Assembly (NCBI GenBank): GCA_028687755.1
Contig: JAQTZL010000011.1
Coordinates: 1 to 64,000, forward strand
Origin: Candidatus Nanopelagicales bacterium
Lineage (GTDB): Bacteria > Actinomycetota > Actinomycetes > S36-B12
DNA: 64,000 nucleotides
Direction: 5' to 3'
The notes under the pieces were generated by a model. The model did not search any database and had not been told where the DNA came from. It was given only the letters and a program-made list of their open reading frames with translations. Position 1 is the stretch's first letter; each line of letters begins with the position of its first letter. The position numbers were made by a program, and so were the translations under genes. Below are positions 1-7,792 of this stretch, piece after piece.

Positions 1-152
1 GCCACCGTGGGTTTTGGTGCCCGAACGGGCGACGAGACTGTGAGACTTAACTCCTGCCCGCGTTGCCACAGCTTGGGTCGTCACTTGGTTATCTCGTTCC
101 CAAGACTGTGTCAGCCAAGGTCAGGGAAGCCGTCCAAGTCGCATAACTTCCT

Positions 153-286
153 CGAAAGTGGGCGGAGTGGGTGCAGGCTTGCACCCTCAGGGGAGTGCAG
201 CGGGGGGTGCAGAAGTGACCGTTTGTGAGGGTAACTCGCAGGGCACGCAACCCAAAGATCGTGCATCCTCAGTTTCTCCCCGCTAC
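153..286 (+). repeat. GTGCA-rich 134-nt element, copy 1 (candidate small RNA gene)
   Basis: First of three near-identical elements; the others are at 5150-5282 and 17723-17856. All begin CGAMAGTG and end CTCCCCGCTAC. Within it a near-palindrome (GGGTGCAGGCTTGCACCC) is followed by two more GTGCA motifs, then a TGAGG that can pair with the CCTCA near the end, and a GCGGGG that can pair with the terminal CCCCGC. A -10-like CATAAC lies at 142-147; no clear -35 is visible. A perfect terminator follows 12 nt downstream. No open reading frame is conserved between copies. I read it as a non-coding RNA gene; a DNA-level recombination or protein-binding element is the alternative. Confidence 0.6.
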
Positions 287-297
287 CAAATTAGGTT

Positions 298-325
298 CAA
301 GACCTCCCAAATCTGGGAGGTCTTG
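298..325. terminator. Strong hairpin terminator after element copy 1
   Basis: A perfect 12-bp stem (CAAGACCTCCCA / TGGGAGGTCTTG) closes on an AATC loop. The run downstream on + is only moderately T-rich (TCCTATTTC). It sits directly behind element copy 1 and could also end transcription entering from the GTGCA-rich tract on the right. Confidence 0.75.
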
Positions 326-371
326 TCCTATTTCAGCATGATTTTCAGCCTCTCCCGAGAGGTCAAAGTAG

Positions 372-490
372 GCGGCAGCCTGCACCCGGTGCACCTGCCG
401 GCTGCACCCTCGGTGCAGGCGGCGGCAGTCTTGGATCCGGGTCTCATTGCACCCCGGGGGGAATGCAGCCCTGGGCAATCTGCACCCATA
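372..490. repeat. GTGCA/TGCAC-rich inverted-repeat tract
   Basis: The tract has nested inverted repeats: GCCTGCACC at its left pairs with GGTGCAGGC about 30 nt later. Further TGCACC, TGCAG and GGGGGG motifs follow. Read on the minus strand it shows GGGTGCAG, TTGC, AGGG, TGCA and GGGGTGCA in the same order as the first half of the 134-nt element, so it may be a diverged antisense relative ending at the same terminator. No supportable protein is encoded here. Confidence 0.4.
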
Positions 491-528
491 CTTGCGGTGA
501 GGTTCTGAAGTGCTTGTGTGTGCTTATC

Positions 529-545
529 CGTATCAATTTGATACG
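529..545. promoter_or_regulatory. Inverted-repeat operator upstream of the abiE operon
   Basis: CGTATCA and TGATACG are perfect 7-bp arms with an ATT spacer, ending 9 nt before the AbiEi start codon. AbiEi antitoxins are known to repress their own operon by binding inverted repeats in the promoter, so this is the obvious autoregulatory site. No Shine-Dalgarno is visible, and the short gap suggests a nearly leaderless transcript. Confidence 0.6.
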
Positions 546-554
546 CTTTAGCAC

Positions 555-1124
555 ATGAATGTGAGGGATCGGGTGCTCGAGCGAGCCGTGGAGCAGCACG
601 GGTACATCACCACGCGTGATGCCCGAGCCATTGGCGTGGATCCTGCTGCGTTGCGGGTGATGGCTGCCCGTGGACGGCTGGAGCGCGTGGGTCGGGGTGC
701 TTATCGGGTGCCCGTCTTGCCGCGCACCCGGCATGACGATCTGGCTGAGGCGGTTGCCTGGACGCTGGGCAGGGGCGTGGTTTCCGACGAGTCGGCGTTG
801 GTGCTGCACGGGCTCTCCGACGTCAACCCATCGCGCATTCATCTGACCGTGCCGCGCGCCAATCACCCGCGCGGGGCAGGTGGTGAGCTGTATCGCCTGC
901 ATCGCCGGGACCTTGCGATGGGCGATGTCACCGAGGTCGACGATATTCCCGTCACCACGGTTGCCCGTACCGTCCGAGACTGCTTGGCCGACGGCACCGA
1001 CCCTTACCAACTACGTCTGGCGCTCGATCAAGCCGAAGCCCAAGGTGAACTTCGGCGGGACGAGGCACGGGCATTGCACACTCGGATCGATGAGCGTGGC
1101 ACGAATAGCGGGCGACGGGCATGA
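555..1124 (+). CDS. abiEi: AbiEi-family antitoxin (type IV toxin-antitoxin)
   Basis: A 189-aa protein with an N-terminal winged-helix segment (YITTRDARAIGV near residues 17-28, then a GRLERVGRGAYRV wing near 40-52) and a C-terminal region with the family's SALVLHGLSD and IPVTTVARTVRDCL motifs. AbiEi proteins neutralise the AbiEii nucleotidyltransferase without direct contact and repress the operon. The stop overlaps the start of the toxin gene by 4 nt (ATGA), so the two are translationally coupled. The palindrome at 529-545 is the likely binding site. The family assignment is secure; a role in phage defence is inferred from known AbiE systems. Confidence 0.85.
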   Translation: MNVRDRVLERAVEQHGYITTRDARAIGVDPAALRVMAARGRLERVGRGAYRVPVLPRTRHDDLAEAVAWTLGRGVVSDESALVLHGLSDVNPSRIHLTVPRANHPRGAGGELYRLHRRDLAMGDVTEVDDIPVTTVARTVRDCLADGTDPYQLRLALDQAEAQGELRRDEARALHTRIDERGTNSGRRA

Positions 1125-2002
1125 CGTCGCGTTATGACGCCTCCCCTTCGAATCTGCGGGCATTGCGAGATCGCCTGGCGGCCGCTGCGAAGCGCGAGGG
1201 AATCGTCTTTGGTCGGCTCCAGCAGCACGTCGGTGTTCTAGTCGTGACCCAGTTCTTCTCGGCGCTGACCGACGATCACGGGGATCCGCTGCTTCTGGTC
1301 AAAGGAGGCGTCTCCCTGGAACTGCGGCGAGGCATCCCGCAGTCCCGAACGTCTAAGGTCCTTGACGCCGTCATTCGAGGTGACATCGCTGCCGTCCACG
1401 AAATGCTCGCCGAGGCAGGTGCGCAAGGGTGGGAGGGATTCACTGCCGTGTTCACGCCGCCGGTTGCATTCGAGGTTCCGGTGCTGGGTTCTGATGCATT
1501 CCGATTCACTGCGAAGATCCACTACCAAGGCAAACCCTTCGTGTCGGTACCGATCGAGGTCTCTCCGAGCGAAGCGGGCAACGGCGATTCTTACGACAAG
1601 GTCAGTTCCCAGGCTCTGGCGCTCGTGGGTCTAGCGAACAGCGGGGCAGTGCCGTGCATGACACTGCCATGGCAGGTCGCACAGAAGCTCCACGGTTGCA
1701 CCGAGCCTGTTGATGAGCCACGTGCGAATGATCGAGGGCGCGATCTGGTTGACCTGCAACTTCTCGAAGCGCTGCTAGTTGACGAAACCCTGAGCGAAAC
1801 GCGTGCTGCGTGTGTCGCTGTCTTCGAGGGTCGGAGTAAGCAGCGCTGGCCGCCCGTACTCGTTGCGTTGCCCCATTGGCCGTCAATGTACGTTCGGGCC
1901 ACTGAAGGTCTCGACGAACTCGGTCTCGCCTCCGACATCGAACAAGCCGTCCTGCGAGTCCAGTCCTTCGTCGATCGGATCGACAATTCGATGCGAGATT
2001 GA
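1121..2002 (+). CDS. abiEii: AbiEii/AbiGii-family nucleotidyltransferase toxin
   Basis: A 293-aa protein of the DNA polymerase beta-like nucleotidyltransferase superfamily that pairs with the upstream AbiEi. Visible motifs are KGG near residue 61 and KLHGC followed by NDRGRDLVDL near residues 184-206, matching the conserved second half of AbiEii proteins. The usual metal-binding D-x-D after the GG motif reads V-L-D here (SKVLDAV), so the first acidic residue is missing. The toxin may be weakened, or a neighbouring residue may substitute. It is the last gene of the operon; about 280 nt without a gene separate it from the convergent antiporter gene. Confidence 0.82.
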   Translation: MTSRYDASPSNLRALRDRLAAAAKREGIVFGRLQQHVGVLVVTQFFSALTDDHGDPLLLVKGGVSLELRRGIPQSRTSKVLDAVIRGDIAAVHEMLAEAGAQGWEGFTAVFTPPVAFEVPVLGSDAFRFTAKIHYQGKPFVSVPIEVSPSEAGNGDSYDKVSSQALALVGLANSGAVPCMTLPWQVAQKLHGCTEPVDEPRANDRGRDLVDLQLLEALLVDETLSETRAACVAVFEGRSKQRWPPVLVALPHWPSMYVRATEGLDELGLASDIEQAVLRVQSFVDRIDNSMRD

Positions 2003-2281
2003 CGACGAAAATGCAATGGGGGGTGCTGGATTGATGCCTAATGATCGACTCTCATCGCGGTGAAAGTGTCGCAGGCAGAGTGCGCACTCTGATCATGGAC
2101 GAGCCAATCAGCCCGAATTTGCTCTAGCCGGCGAGAGCGTGGGTGTCACCCGTGGCGGCTTGGTATATGGGATCGCCGTTGGGGATCGGAGCGAGTTTTA
2201 CGAGACCCACGTGTTGCAGATTTGCATATGGTTGTGCGCTCATGCCTGTTGTCCGTTACTCAATACGGCTTGAGAGAGCCG

Positions 2282-3886
2282 TCACTCCTCGGCGATGCGT
2301 TGTGACAGGTGTGCTGCGAATCCGGCCCCGGCTTCGGCGTACACATCGAAAGCGAGATCCACGCCAAGGTTACGGAGGTCCTGCGCATCGTCGGGGAAGG
2401 TCGATGTTGCGGCGATCTTGCCAACGAAGCCGCGCTCGCGTAGCAATTCGACAGCTGCCACGTTGGCTTCGTGTGAAGACATGGTGAGCAGGACCCACGA
2501 CAGATGTTCAACGAGACCATCAGTCCTCGACCAGAACTCGGGATCGGTGGCATCTCCCACGACGCACGTCTGCTGGTGTGCCTGCGCTCGTGCGATGCGC
2601 GCGCTGTCCATGTCAACGCCGAGCACCCGGCCAGGGTGTTGAGCGTTCAGTGCGCTGTAGGCATGCGAGCCAATGCGGCCCATCCCGAAGACTACGTAGT
2701 CGATGTCGAGCACGTGAAGATCTTCATCTCCTGGTAGTCGTCGAGCTCGCTCGTGGCGTTTCAGACTTGCCCGCACGTGTCGGTAGAACACATCCCCTCG
2801 CTCAGCGATAGGCGCGGAGATCGCAAACGATCCGATGATCGCCAAAGCCAAGACGGCGATCCATATCGAAGGAATCCAGCCCACGCCAGCGGCGACAACG
2901 AGCAGGATCAAGCCAAATTCGCTGTAGTTGGCGAGATCCAGGCTCGCCTGCCAAGAGGTGCGCGCTCGCAGGAACCGCATGGAGAACAGTAGGAAATAGA
3001 GCAGGGCCTTGAGCGGCAGTATCAAGATCAGGGCCGCTGCGATGGCGATGCCTATCCCATCCGGGAACTGTGTCATGCCGACGCTGAGAAAGAAGCCCAC
3101 GAGAAAAATGTCCTTCAAGCCCAGCATGTTCTTACTGAGCTCATCGGCCTTCTCGGTGTTGGAAAGGAGGAGTCCGGCAGCAAGCGCCCCTACGGCTCCC
3201 TTGATGCCGACAGCATCGAACAGTGCGCTGCCGGACAGGGCTGCTGCGACACCGAACAGCAGGAGCAACTCACCGTGACCGCTGCTGTTCATCACGCGGA
3301 CGAGAAGTGGACGCGCAGGAATGAGCAGGACCAGAGCTAGAGCCCAGACGCTCGGCCACGCCTGCGCCGATGCGGCCAGGATGATGACGGCAATGAAGTC
3401 CTGTAGGACGAGCACCCCAATCGCCAGTTTTCCGTGTCTGCTCGATGCCGCGCCCCGGTCCTCAAGCACCTTCACTGCGAAGACTGTGCTTGAGAATGAC
3501 AGCGAAATGCCCAGCAGTAATGCAGCACGCAGGTCCAAGCCTGAAAAGGGCCCTGTCTGAGTGAATGCGAGCAACCAGATAACACCGGTGAAGCCGAACG
3601 TGGCCAGCGTGACTTCGAGGGTTCCGACCACCCAGATCTCGGCCTTGAAGAGAGATTTCAGATTGAGCTTGAGTCCGACCGTGAAGAGCAGCAAGATGAT
3701 GCCTACATCGGCGATTTGATCGAGCAGGGCACCTGTTTCGGCACCGAAAGCATGCAGGCCCAAGCCGGCAGCGAGGTACCCCACCAGAGGTGGCAGACCA
3801 ATGGCGCGACACAGGAAGCCCGCAGCAAATGCGATGAGGATCCAGATGGGGTCCGTGAGTGTGGCTACTAGATCATTGGGATCCAT
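2282..3886 (-). CDS. Kef/YbaL-like monovalent cation:proton antiporter (CPA2)
   Basis: A 534-aa inner-membrane protein. Residues about 1-370 form a Na+/H+-exchanger-type bundle of roughly a dozen hydrophobic helices, with GLPPLVGYLAAGLGL in an early helix. Residues about 395-520 form a cytoplasmic TrkA-N domain with a GMGRIG dinucleotide-binding loop. This architecture is that of KefB/KefC/YbaL antiporters, where nucleotide binding gates K+ or Na+ exchange for H+. It lies 99 nt downstream of the universal stress gene on the same strand, so the pair may be one stress-responsive operon. The transported ion cannot be read from sequence. Confidence 0.87.
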   Translation of the reverse strand: MDPNDLVATLTDPIWILIAFAAGFLCRAIGLPPLVGYLAAGLGLHAFGAETGALLDQIADVGIILLLFTVGLKLNLKSLFKAEIWVVGTLEVTLATFGFTGVIWLLAFTQTGPFSGLDLRAALLLGISLSFSSTVFAVKVLEDRGAASSRHGKLAIGVLVLQDFIAVIILAASAQAWPSVWALALVLLIPARPLLVRVMNSSGHGELLLLFGVAAALSGSALFDAVGIKGAVGALAAGLLLSNTEKADELSKNMLGLKDIFLVGFFLSVGMTQFPDGIGIAIAAALILILPLKALLYFLLFSMRFLRARTSWQASLDLANYSEFGLILLVVAAGVGWIPSIWIAVLALAIIGSFAISAPIAERGDVFYRHVRASLKRHERARRLPGDEDLHVLDIDYVVFGMGRIGSHAYSALNAQHPGRVLGVDMDSARIARAQAHQQTCVVGDATDPEFWSRTDGLVEHLSWVLLTMSSHEANVAAVELLRERGFVGKIAATSTFPDDAQDLRNLGVDLAFDVYAEAGAGFAAHLSQRIAEE

Positions 3887-3985
3887 GGTTCAACCTTGTC
3901 GGAAGCCCTAAACTCGGGCAACTGTGACCGAATATGGCGGAGTCCGCGGCGTATCCGCGCGGCCAGTATCGTTGTTGAAGTCGAC

Positions 3986-4813
3986 TCAGTGGCCATGGGC
4001 TAGTAGCACGGAGCATTCTGCGTACTGAGTGACGTCGTTTGCGATCGATCCCATCAGCGCACGAGATAGACCCCGGCGCCCCTTCGTGCCCAGAGCAACA
4101 AAATCCGGGGCCAATGAATCGAGCATGTCGAAGATCGGGTACTTGGCGTTGAGTCGCGACACAGTCGGATCAGCGAGCAGGACTTTCACTGACACCTTTG
4201 CGCCACAGTCGCGCAATATCCGCGCAGAGTTTTCAGCCTTCTCACGTAAGGATGGCACTTCCGAATCCCAATCCAAATCGTGATCAACGGCGAGCACAGT
4301 CACGTGCGTCGTGGCTATCCAAGGCATCTTGACGAGTGCTGCGATGGCGGCATCCGAATGAGGGGAACCGTCGACACAAGCGAGGATTGAATGTATCCGT
4401 TCTGAGCGCCGTGCGATGACAACAGGTGCATTTGGAGACTTCGCCAGCCGCTCAGCAGTGCTGCCCAAATGGAGCGCCTTCATGATTCCGCTCCCGCGCG
4501 CTCCGATAACCGTGAGGCCAACCCCGAGGCCCTCGCTGAGCACGATTCGTGGGTCCCCTGAAGCAGTCAGGTATCGGACCTTTTTCAATTCGCATGACTT
4601 TGGAATCGTCCGAGGGTGTTCGGGCTGCACTTCACGCAAGGGGTCTGAGGTGATCAAGGAGACAAAGCTCGGATCCGGAGGTGTTACGGAGACAATGTCA
4701 AGGTCCCACGTGGGCCATTCGTGTGCAGTGATCCACCTAAATGCGATGTCTGCACCGGCAGAGTGATCGTCGCCAAAGACGATTCGACTCTGCAGGGAGG
4801 GCTCGCATTCCAT
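3986..4813 (-). CDS. Tandem universal stress protein (two UspA domains)
   Basis: A 275-aa cytoplasmic protein with two UspA domains. Each ends in the ATP-binding G-x2-G-x9-G-S motif: GARGSG...LGST in the first and GTKGRRG...MGS in the second. I start it at the ATG at 4813 (MECEPSLQ). An upstream extension is open for 54 more codons, but it is only the antisense of a decayed sulfatase fragment. Actinobacterial tandem Usp proteins have about this length. It precedes the Kef-like antiporter on the same strand; nucleotide binding by both proteins suggests a link, which is inference. Confidence 0.85.
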   Translation of the reverse strand: MECEPSLQSRIVFGDDHSAGADIAFRWITAHEWPTWDLDIVSVTPPDPSFVSLITSDPLREVQPEHPRTIPKSCELKKVRYLTASGDPRIVLSEGLGVGLTVIGARGSGIMKALHLGSTAERLAKSPNAPVVIARRSERIHSILACVDGSPHSDAAIAALVKMPWIATTHVTVLAVDHDLDWDSEVPSLREKAENSARILRDCGAKVSVKVLLADPTVSRLNAKYPIFDMLDSLAPDFVALGTKGRRGLSRALMGSIANDVTQYAECSVLLAHGH

Positions 4814-4849
4814 GGATTCAGTTAACCACAGTGGGGATACATTAGATAG

Positions 4850-5070
4850 TGACCCAAGCCTTTGAGCGCTCCGAGTGACCGACATCGGAAGTAGCGTGAG
4901 AGAAATTGATCGCGACGGAGAGGAAGAACTCTTCAATCTCATCAAAGATCCTTTCGAGATGGACAACGTGATCACGAGCGCAGACCCAGAGATCGTGAGG
5001 CAACTACGTCATCAACTCAAGGCACTCGCCGCATGAACAGGAGCCTCATGTCTAGTGGCGGATGCAATGC
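4850..5070 (+). pseudogene. Decayed 3' fragment of a sulfatase gene
   Basis: From about 4914 the + strand encodes DGEEELFNLIKDPFEMDN and DPEIVRQLRHQL, nearly matching the C-terminus of the intact sulfatase (DGEEELFDLINDPYEMDN, DPEIVRQLRQQL at 17440-17560). The homology continues past an in-frame TGA into SCLVADAMPN, matching SCRVADAMRN. About 20 codons upstream it shifts frame. No start, signal peptide or catalytic part remains. The small-RNA-like element follows, in the same order as behind the intact sulfatase, so a sulfatase-plus-element unit was duplicated and one copy decayed. Confidence 0.85.
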
Positions 5071-5149
5071 CCAACGGCGTGGTGAATTCGTATACGCATT
5101 GATGGCTTTGCGCTGCTAAAGGTTGAAACGTCCCTGAGGTTAGATTGGT

Positions 5150-5282
5150 CGACAGTGCGCGGGGTGGGTGCAGGCTTGCACCCTCAGGGAAGTGCAGAAA
5201 GGGGTGCAGAAGTGCTCGTTTGTGAGGGTAACTCGCAGGGCACGCAACCAAAGCCCTTGCATCTTCAGCTGCTCCCCGCTAC
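5150..5282 (+). repeat. GTGCA-rich 133-nt element, copy 2 (candidate small RNA gene)
   Basis: Aligns over its full length with the elements at 153 and 17723, including GGGTGCAGGCTTGCACCC, GGGGTGCAGAAGTG, TTTGTGAGGGTAACTCGCAGGGCACGCAA split across two blocks, and the final CTCCCCGCTAC. Where copies 1 and 3 pair TGAGG with CCTCA, this copy has CTTCA, which still pairs through one G-U. A TTAGAT hexamer at 5140-5145 could be a -10 box. Unlike the other copies it is not followed by a strong terminator but by an operator-like palindrome. Confidence 0.58.
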
Positions 5283-5285
5283 AGA

Positions 5286-5297
5286 TTGAACGTTCAA
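5286..5297. promoter_or_regulatory. TTGAACGTTCAA palindrome
   Basis: A perfect 12-bp palindrome directly behind element copy 2. The same 12-mer is the core of the 16-bp palindrome at 45356-45371, which lies between two divergent redox genes. The reuse suggests a common regulator, perhaps of MarR or TetR type; none is adjacent. The nearest downstream gene is the sulfotransferase-like CDS about 210 nt away. Confidence 0.4.
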
Positions 5298-5505
5298 CTA
5301 CATGGGCCTTGGCCCAGCAGTGGGTCCCTGTGAAAATCGGGGATCCTTGGTCATTTCGGGGGTCCACGCGCCGATGCTGGTGAAGCACAGTTGTGAGTGC
5401 TCGCAGCAGCTATTCAACTGTGTGCGCGTGCTCGGCTACGGATCCGAGTTGCGCTTGTACTCGCAGGTGCTGACGAAGCCCAGGTGCAGCCCTTGTAGGT
5501 AGGGT

Positions 5506-6660
5506 TTGGGAGTGACTGCAGATTCTGAAGGGTCTTCTCTCCTGCTGGCTCCTGGTGGCATGGTCTTGCATATTGGCGTGCACAAGACGGGCACTACCGC
5601 CATTCAGGCTTCGCTCGCTAATAGCCGACCGGTGTTGGAAACCCTGAAGATCCGCTACCCGGGCACCCGACAGGCTCATCGACTCATCGCCTCCTCGGCC
5701 ATGGACAGGAGGTTGGGCTGGCGCGTCGGGGGATCAGCGGCGCCTGATCCGAATGCCTGGAAGGATTTCGTGCGTAGCGCGCACTTATACGAGGGCACAA
5801 CAGTGTGCTCGAGTGAGTTCTTCGCTGAGTCCAGCAACGAGATCGCCGAGCGTATCGTCAGTCAGGTCGGCCGGAAACGCATCCATGTTGTTGTCACTCT
5901 TCGTAACTTGGCACGCATTCTGCCCTCGGCCTGGCAGCAGATCCTGAAGTCTGGCTACGAGACTGGATATGAGCCTTGGCTGCACCAGATCTTTGCCTCT
6001 GAGTTCGCGGAGCCCAAGCCGCAAACGTTTTGGAATCGTCATCACCATGACCGCGTTGTCCAGCGTTGGGCTGCACTGGTCGGTCCAGAGAACTTGACCG
6101 TCGTTGTCGTTGACGACGCCAACCGTGATGGCATCTACCTGAGTTTCGAGCGGCTGCTCGGTCTGCCCGGTGGGACCCTTCTTAATCACCGGGACGCTGC
6201 GCCCAATCGCTCGATGACACTGGCTGAAGCCGAACTGCTTCGTCACCTGAACATCGCGGTTGGAGGAGCCATGGGCTGGGGCCCGTACAGCGACAAAGTA
6301 CATGACGGGCTGATTAAGGGGATGATCGAAAGACGAATGCCCGGGCCTGACGAGGCGCGGTTACAGACGCCGCAGTGGGCACTGGATCGGGCGGCCGAGT
6401 TCGCGAGCGTGTACGTCGATGCGATTCGCGCCAGTGGGGTTCATGTCATAGGTGACCTCAATCTACTGTCGGAGCACCTGCACGGACCAGAAGTCGTGGA
6501 GGATGCGGAGATCACCGATATGCCGATTGCGGCAGCATTGGCGGCGATGCTAGGTGTCCTCGAGGGTTCTCGGACACATCCTGAATCATCCAATTCCTCA
6601 GGGTTCAAGCGTTTTGTCACGTTTCTCCAGTCGCAGTTGACTTCGTCTGCAAACGTCTAG
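5506..6660 (+). CDS. Sulfotransferase-family protein
   Basis: A 384-aa protein with a PAPS-binding P-loop near its N-terminus (LHIGVHKTGTTAIQ, residues about 21-34), typical of bacterial carbohydrate sulfotransferase-like proteins. A second region (VTLRNLARILPSAWQQIL, near residues 131-148) matches the 3'-phosphate-binding helix. These enzymes transfer sulfate from PAPS to polysaccharide or lipid acceptors; the acceptor cannot be told. The start is uncertain: TTG at 5506, GTG at 5512 or ATG at 5560, the last lying just before the P-loop. It shares a neighbourhood with a sulfatase and its remnant, which hints at sulfated glycan metabolism. Confidence 0.75.
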   Translation: MGVTADSEGSSLLLAPGGMVLHIGVHKTGTTAIQASLANSRPVLETLKIRYPGTRQAHRLIASSAMDRRLGWRVGGSAAPDPNAWKDFVRSAHLYEGTTVCSSEFFAESSNEIAERIVSQVGRKRIHVVVTLRNLARILPSAWQQILKSGYETGYEPWLHQIFASEFAEPKPQTFWNRHHHDRVVQRWAALVGPENLTVVVVDDANRDGIYLSFERLLGLPGGTLLNHRDAAPNRSMTLAEAELLRHLNIAVGGAMGWGPYSDKVHDGLIKGMIERRMPGPDEARLQTPQWALDRAAEFASVYVDAIRASGVHVIGDLNLLSEHLHGPEVVEDAEITDMPIAAALAAMLGVLEGSRTHPESSNSSGFKRFVTFLQSQLTSSANV

Positions 6661-6716
6661 GTCGTGACAGTCCCACTCATCTTAAGTGCGAAAGAGGATG
6701 GGTCAGGCGCAATGAG

Positions 6717-6905
6717 TCATCCCCTGTCAACGGTGTTTGAATCTTGCTCCATCGCGAGTTGGCGTGAATCAAACTCATCGGCGACCCAACGAGCGGCAGT
6801 CCAATTGACGGCAATCGCGGTTAGCGCCTGAAGGGCATGGCTGGTGTAATTCCACACATTCCTACCAGTGTGTAGGGATCCAATTGCCGAATCGTGCTGA
6901 CACAT
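6717..6905 (-). CDS. Possible small protein, unrecognised
   Basis: A 62-codon frame starting MCQHDSAIGSLH with a convincing Shine-Dalgarno (GGGGAGGTGA) seven or so bases before the ATG. It is divergent from the gene at 6985, and both have strong ribosome-binding sites facing away from one 79-nt spacer. No family is recognised, and the composition (several Trp, Asn, Ala) gives no clue. It could be spurious. The rest of 6661-6984 shows nothing else. Confidence 0.3.
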   Translation of the reverse strand: MCQHDSAIGSLHTGRNVWNYTSHALQALTAIAVNWTAARWVADEFDSRQLAMEQDSNTVDRG

Positions 6906-6984
6906 AGCTGTCACCTCCCCAGAATCAAATTGGGCACAGTTCGATGGCAATCTGAGTGCAACGAGTCCACGCGAGGAGGCAGTA

Positions 6985-7467
6985 ATGAGCCAAGCAAGTG
7001 AAATCGACTCACGACGCGAATTGATCGCTACCCAGGAGATCTGCGAATTGGCAATGTGTCCGCATGCCTACTTGAAGCAGGCTATTTGGTGGACGAGATT
7101 GGCAGCGGCATTGGATCTGCTTGCGGAAGAGGTTCTCACCGCAAACCTGAAGATCGTAGGGAGCCAAATGGCCGCCGACATGCCTCACCTGGCCGATCAG
7201 GCTCTATCCCTTGATGCAATGGGTAGTGAAGCCCTGGATGCGATTCAGTCGACGCGGGAAACTGTGACTCGCTTGGCTGGGGAAAGCCACGAAGCCATGT
7301 GGGTGCGTGACTCGGTGAAGTGGGTGCTGAAACGCATCCAGTTGATCAACTTCTTGGTCGAGGACCTTGCTATGGCTGACTGCTGCCGGTGGCTTACTAG
7401 TTCGGGGACTTCGCGTCTACACCTAGTCAGTTCGCGGCCACAAAGTACTGGCGGCACAGATCAATGA
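6985..7467 (+). CDS. Hypothetical helical protein
   Basis: A 160-aa protein preceded by an excellent Shine-Dalgarno (GAGGAGG, 6 nt before ATG). Residues about 25-130 look largely alpha-helical (KQAIWWTRLAAALDLLAEEVL; SVKWVLKRIQLINFLVEDLAM, each a likely helix), and there is no signal peptide. I do not recognise the family. Its stop overlaps the next frame by 4 nt (ATGA), implying a small operon with the frames at 7464 and 7793. Good initiation signals make it a probable real gene. Confidence 0.5.
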   Translation: MSQASEIDSRRELIATQEICELAMCPHAYLKQAIWWTRLAAALDLLAEEVLTANLKIVGSQMAADMPHLADQALSLDAMGSEALDAIQSTRETVTRLAGESHEAMWVRDSVKWVLKRIQLINFLVEDLAMADCCRWLTSSGTSRLHLVSSRPQSTGGTDQ

Positions 7468-7790
7468 GTACTTGTTCGATTGTTGTGATTTCGATTCCAC
7501 TGTTACAGACACTCATCGATCAATGTATCGGACGTGTGCCAACTATGAACTTCGGCAAGCATCTGACTGAACATCCGCCCAGGCGTGTATTGAGATTTCA
7601 GCGACGGAAGTTTTCGTGGGATCTGACGGCCGTGAGGGATCTGGCTAGCGCCACGAGTGTTCGCGCGTGTGCACCATTCCTCATGAGCAATTGCAGATTC
7701 ACGCGAGAAAGAGTGCCGTGGGCGTTGACTCGCATTGCAAGTCAATTGCTTCGCCTCCCGCTCTACCTGTCCAAGGTCAATGCGCGGTGA
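7464..7790 (+). CDS. Hypothetical protein, weakly supported
   Basis: A 108-aa frame coupled to the previous gene through an ATGA overlap. The protein is basic and contains no recognised domain. The only arguments for it are the overlap and its fit between two frames on the same strand. It may be a decayed gene or a chance frame. Confidence 0.3.
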   Translation: MSTCSIVVISIPLLQTLIDQCIGRVPTMNFGKHLTEHPPRRVLRFQRRKFSWDLTAVRDLASATSVRACAPFLMSNCRFTRERVPWALTRIASQLLRLPLYLSKVNAR

Positions 7791-7792
7791 GC

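Noticed and set aside
153-286. Repeat as integron attC site, tRNA fragment or prophage att site
   Set aside because: No integrase, no GTTRRRY/RYYYAAC core pair, and no GGTTCRA T-arm or CCA end; the terminator that follows fits a transcript better.
7-508. Open frames of 70-116 codons across the first repeat
   Set aside because: They cross the repeat and terminator, are not conserved between repeat copies, and have no ribosome-binding site.
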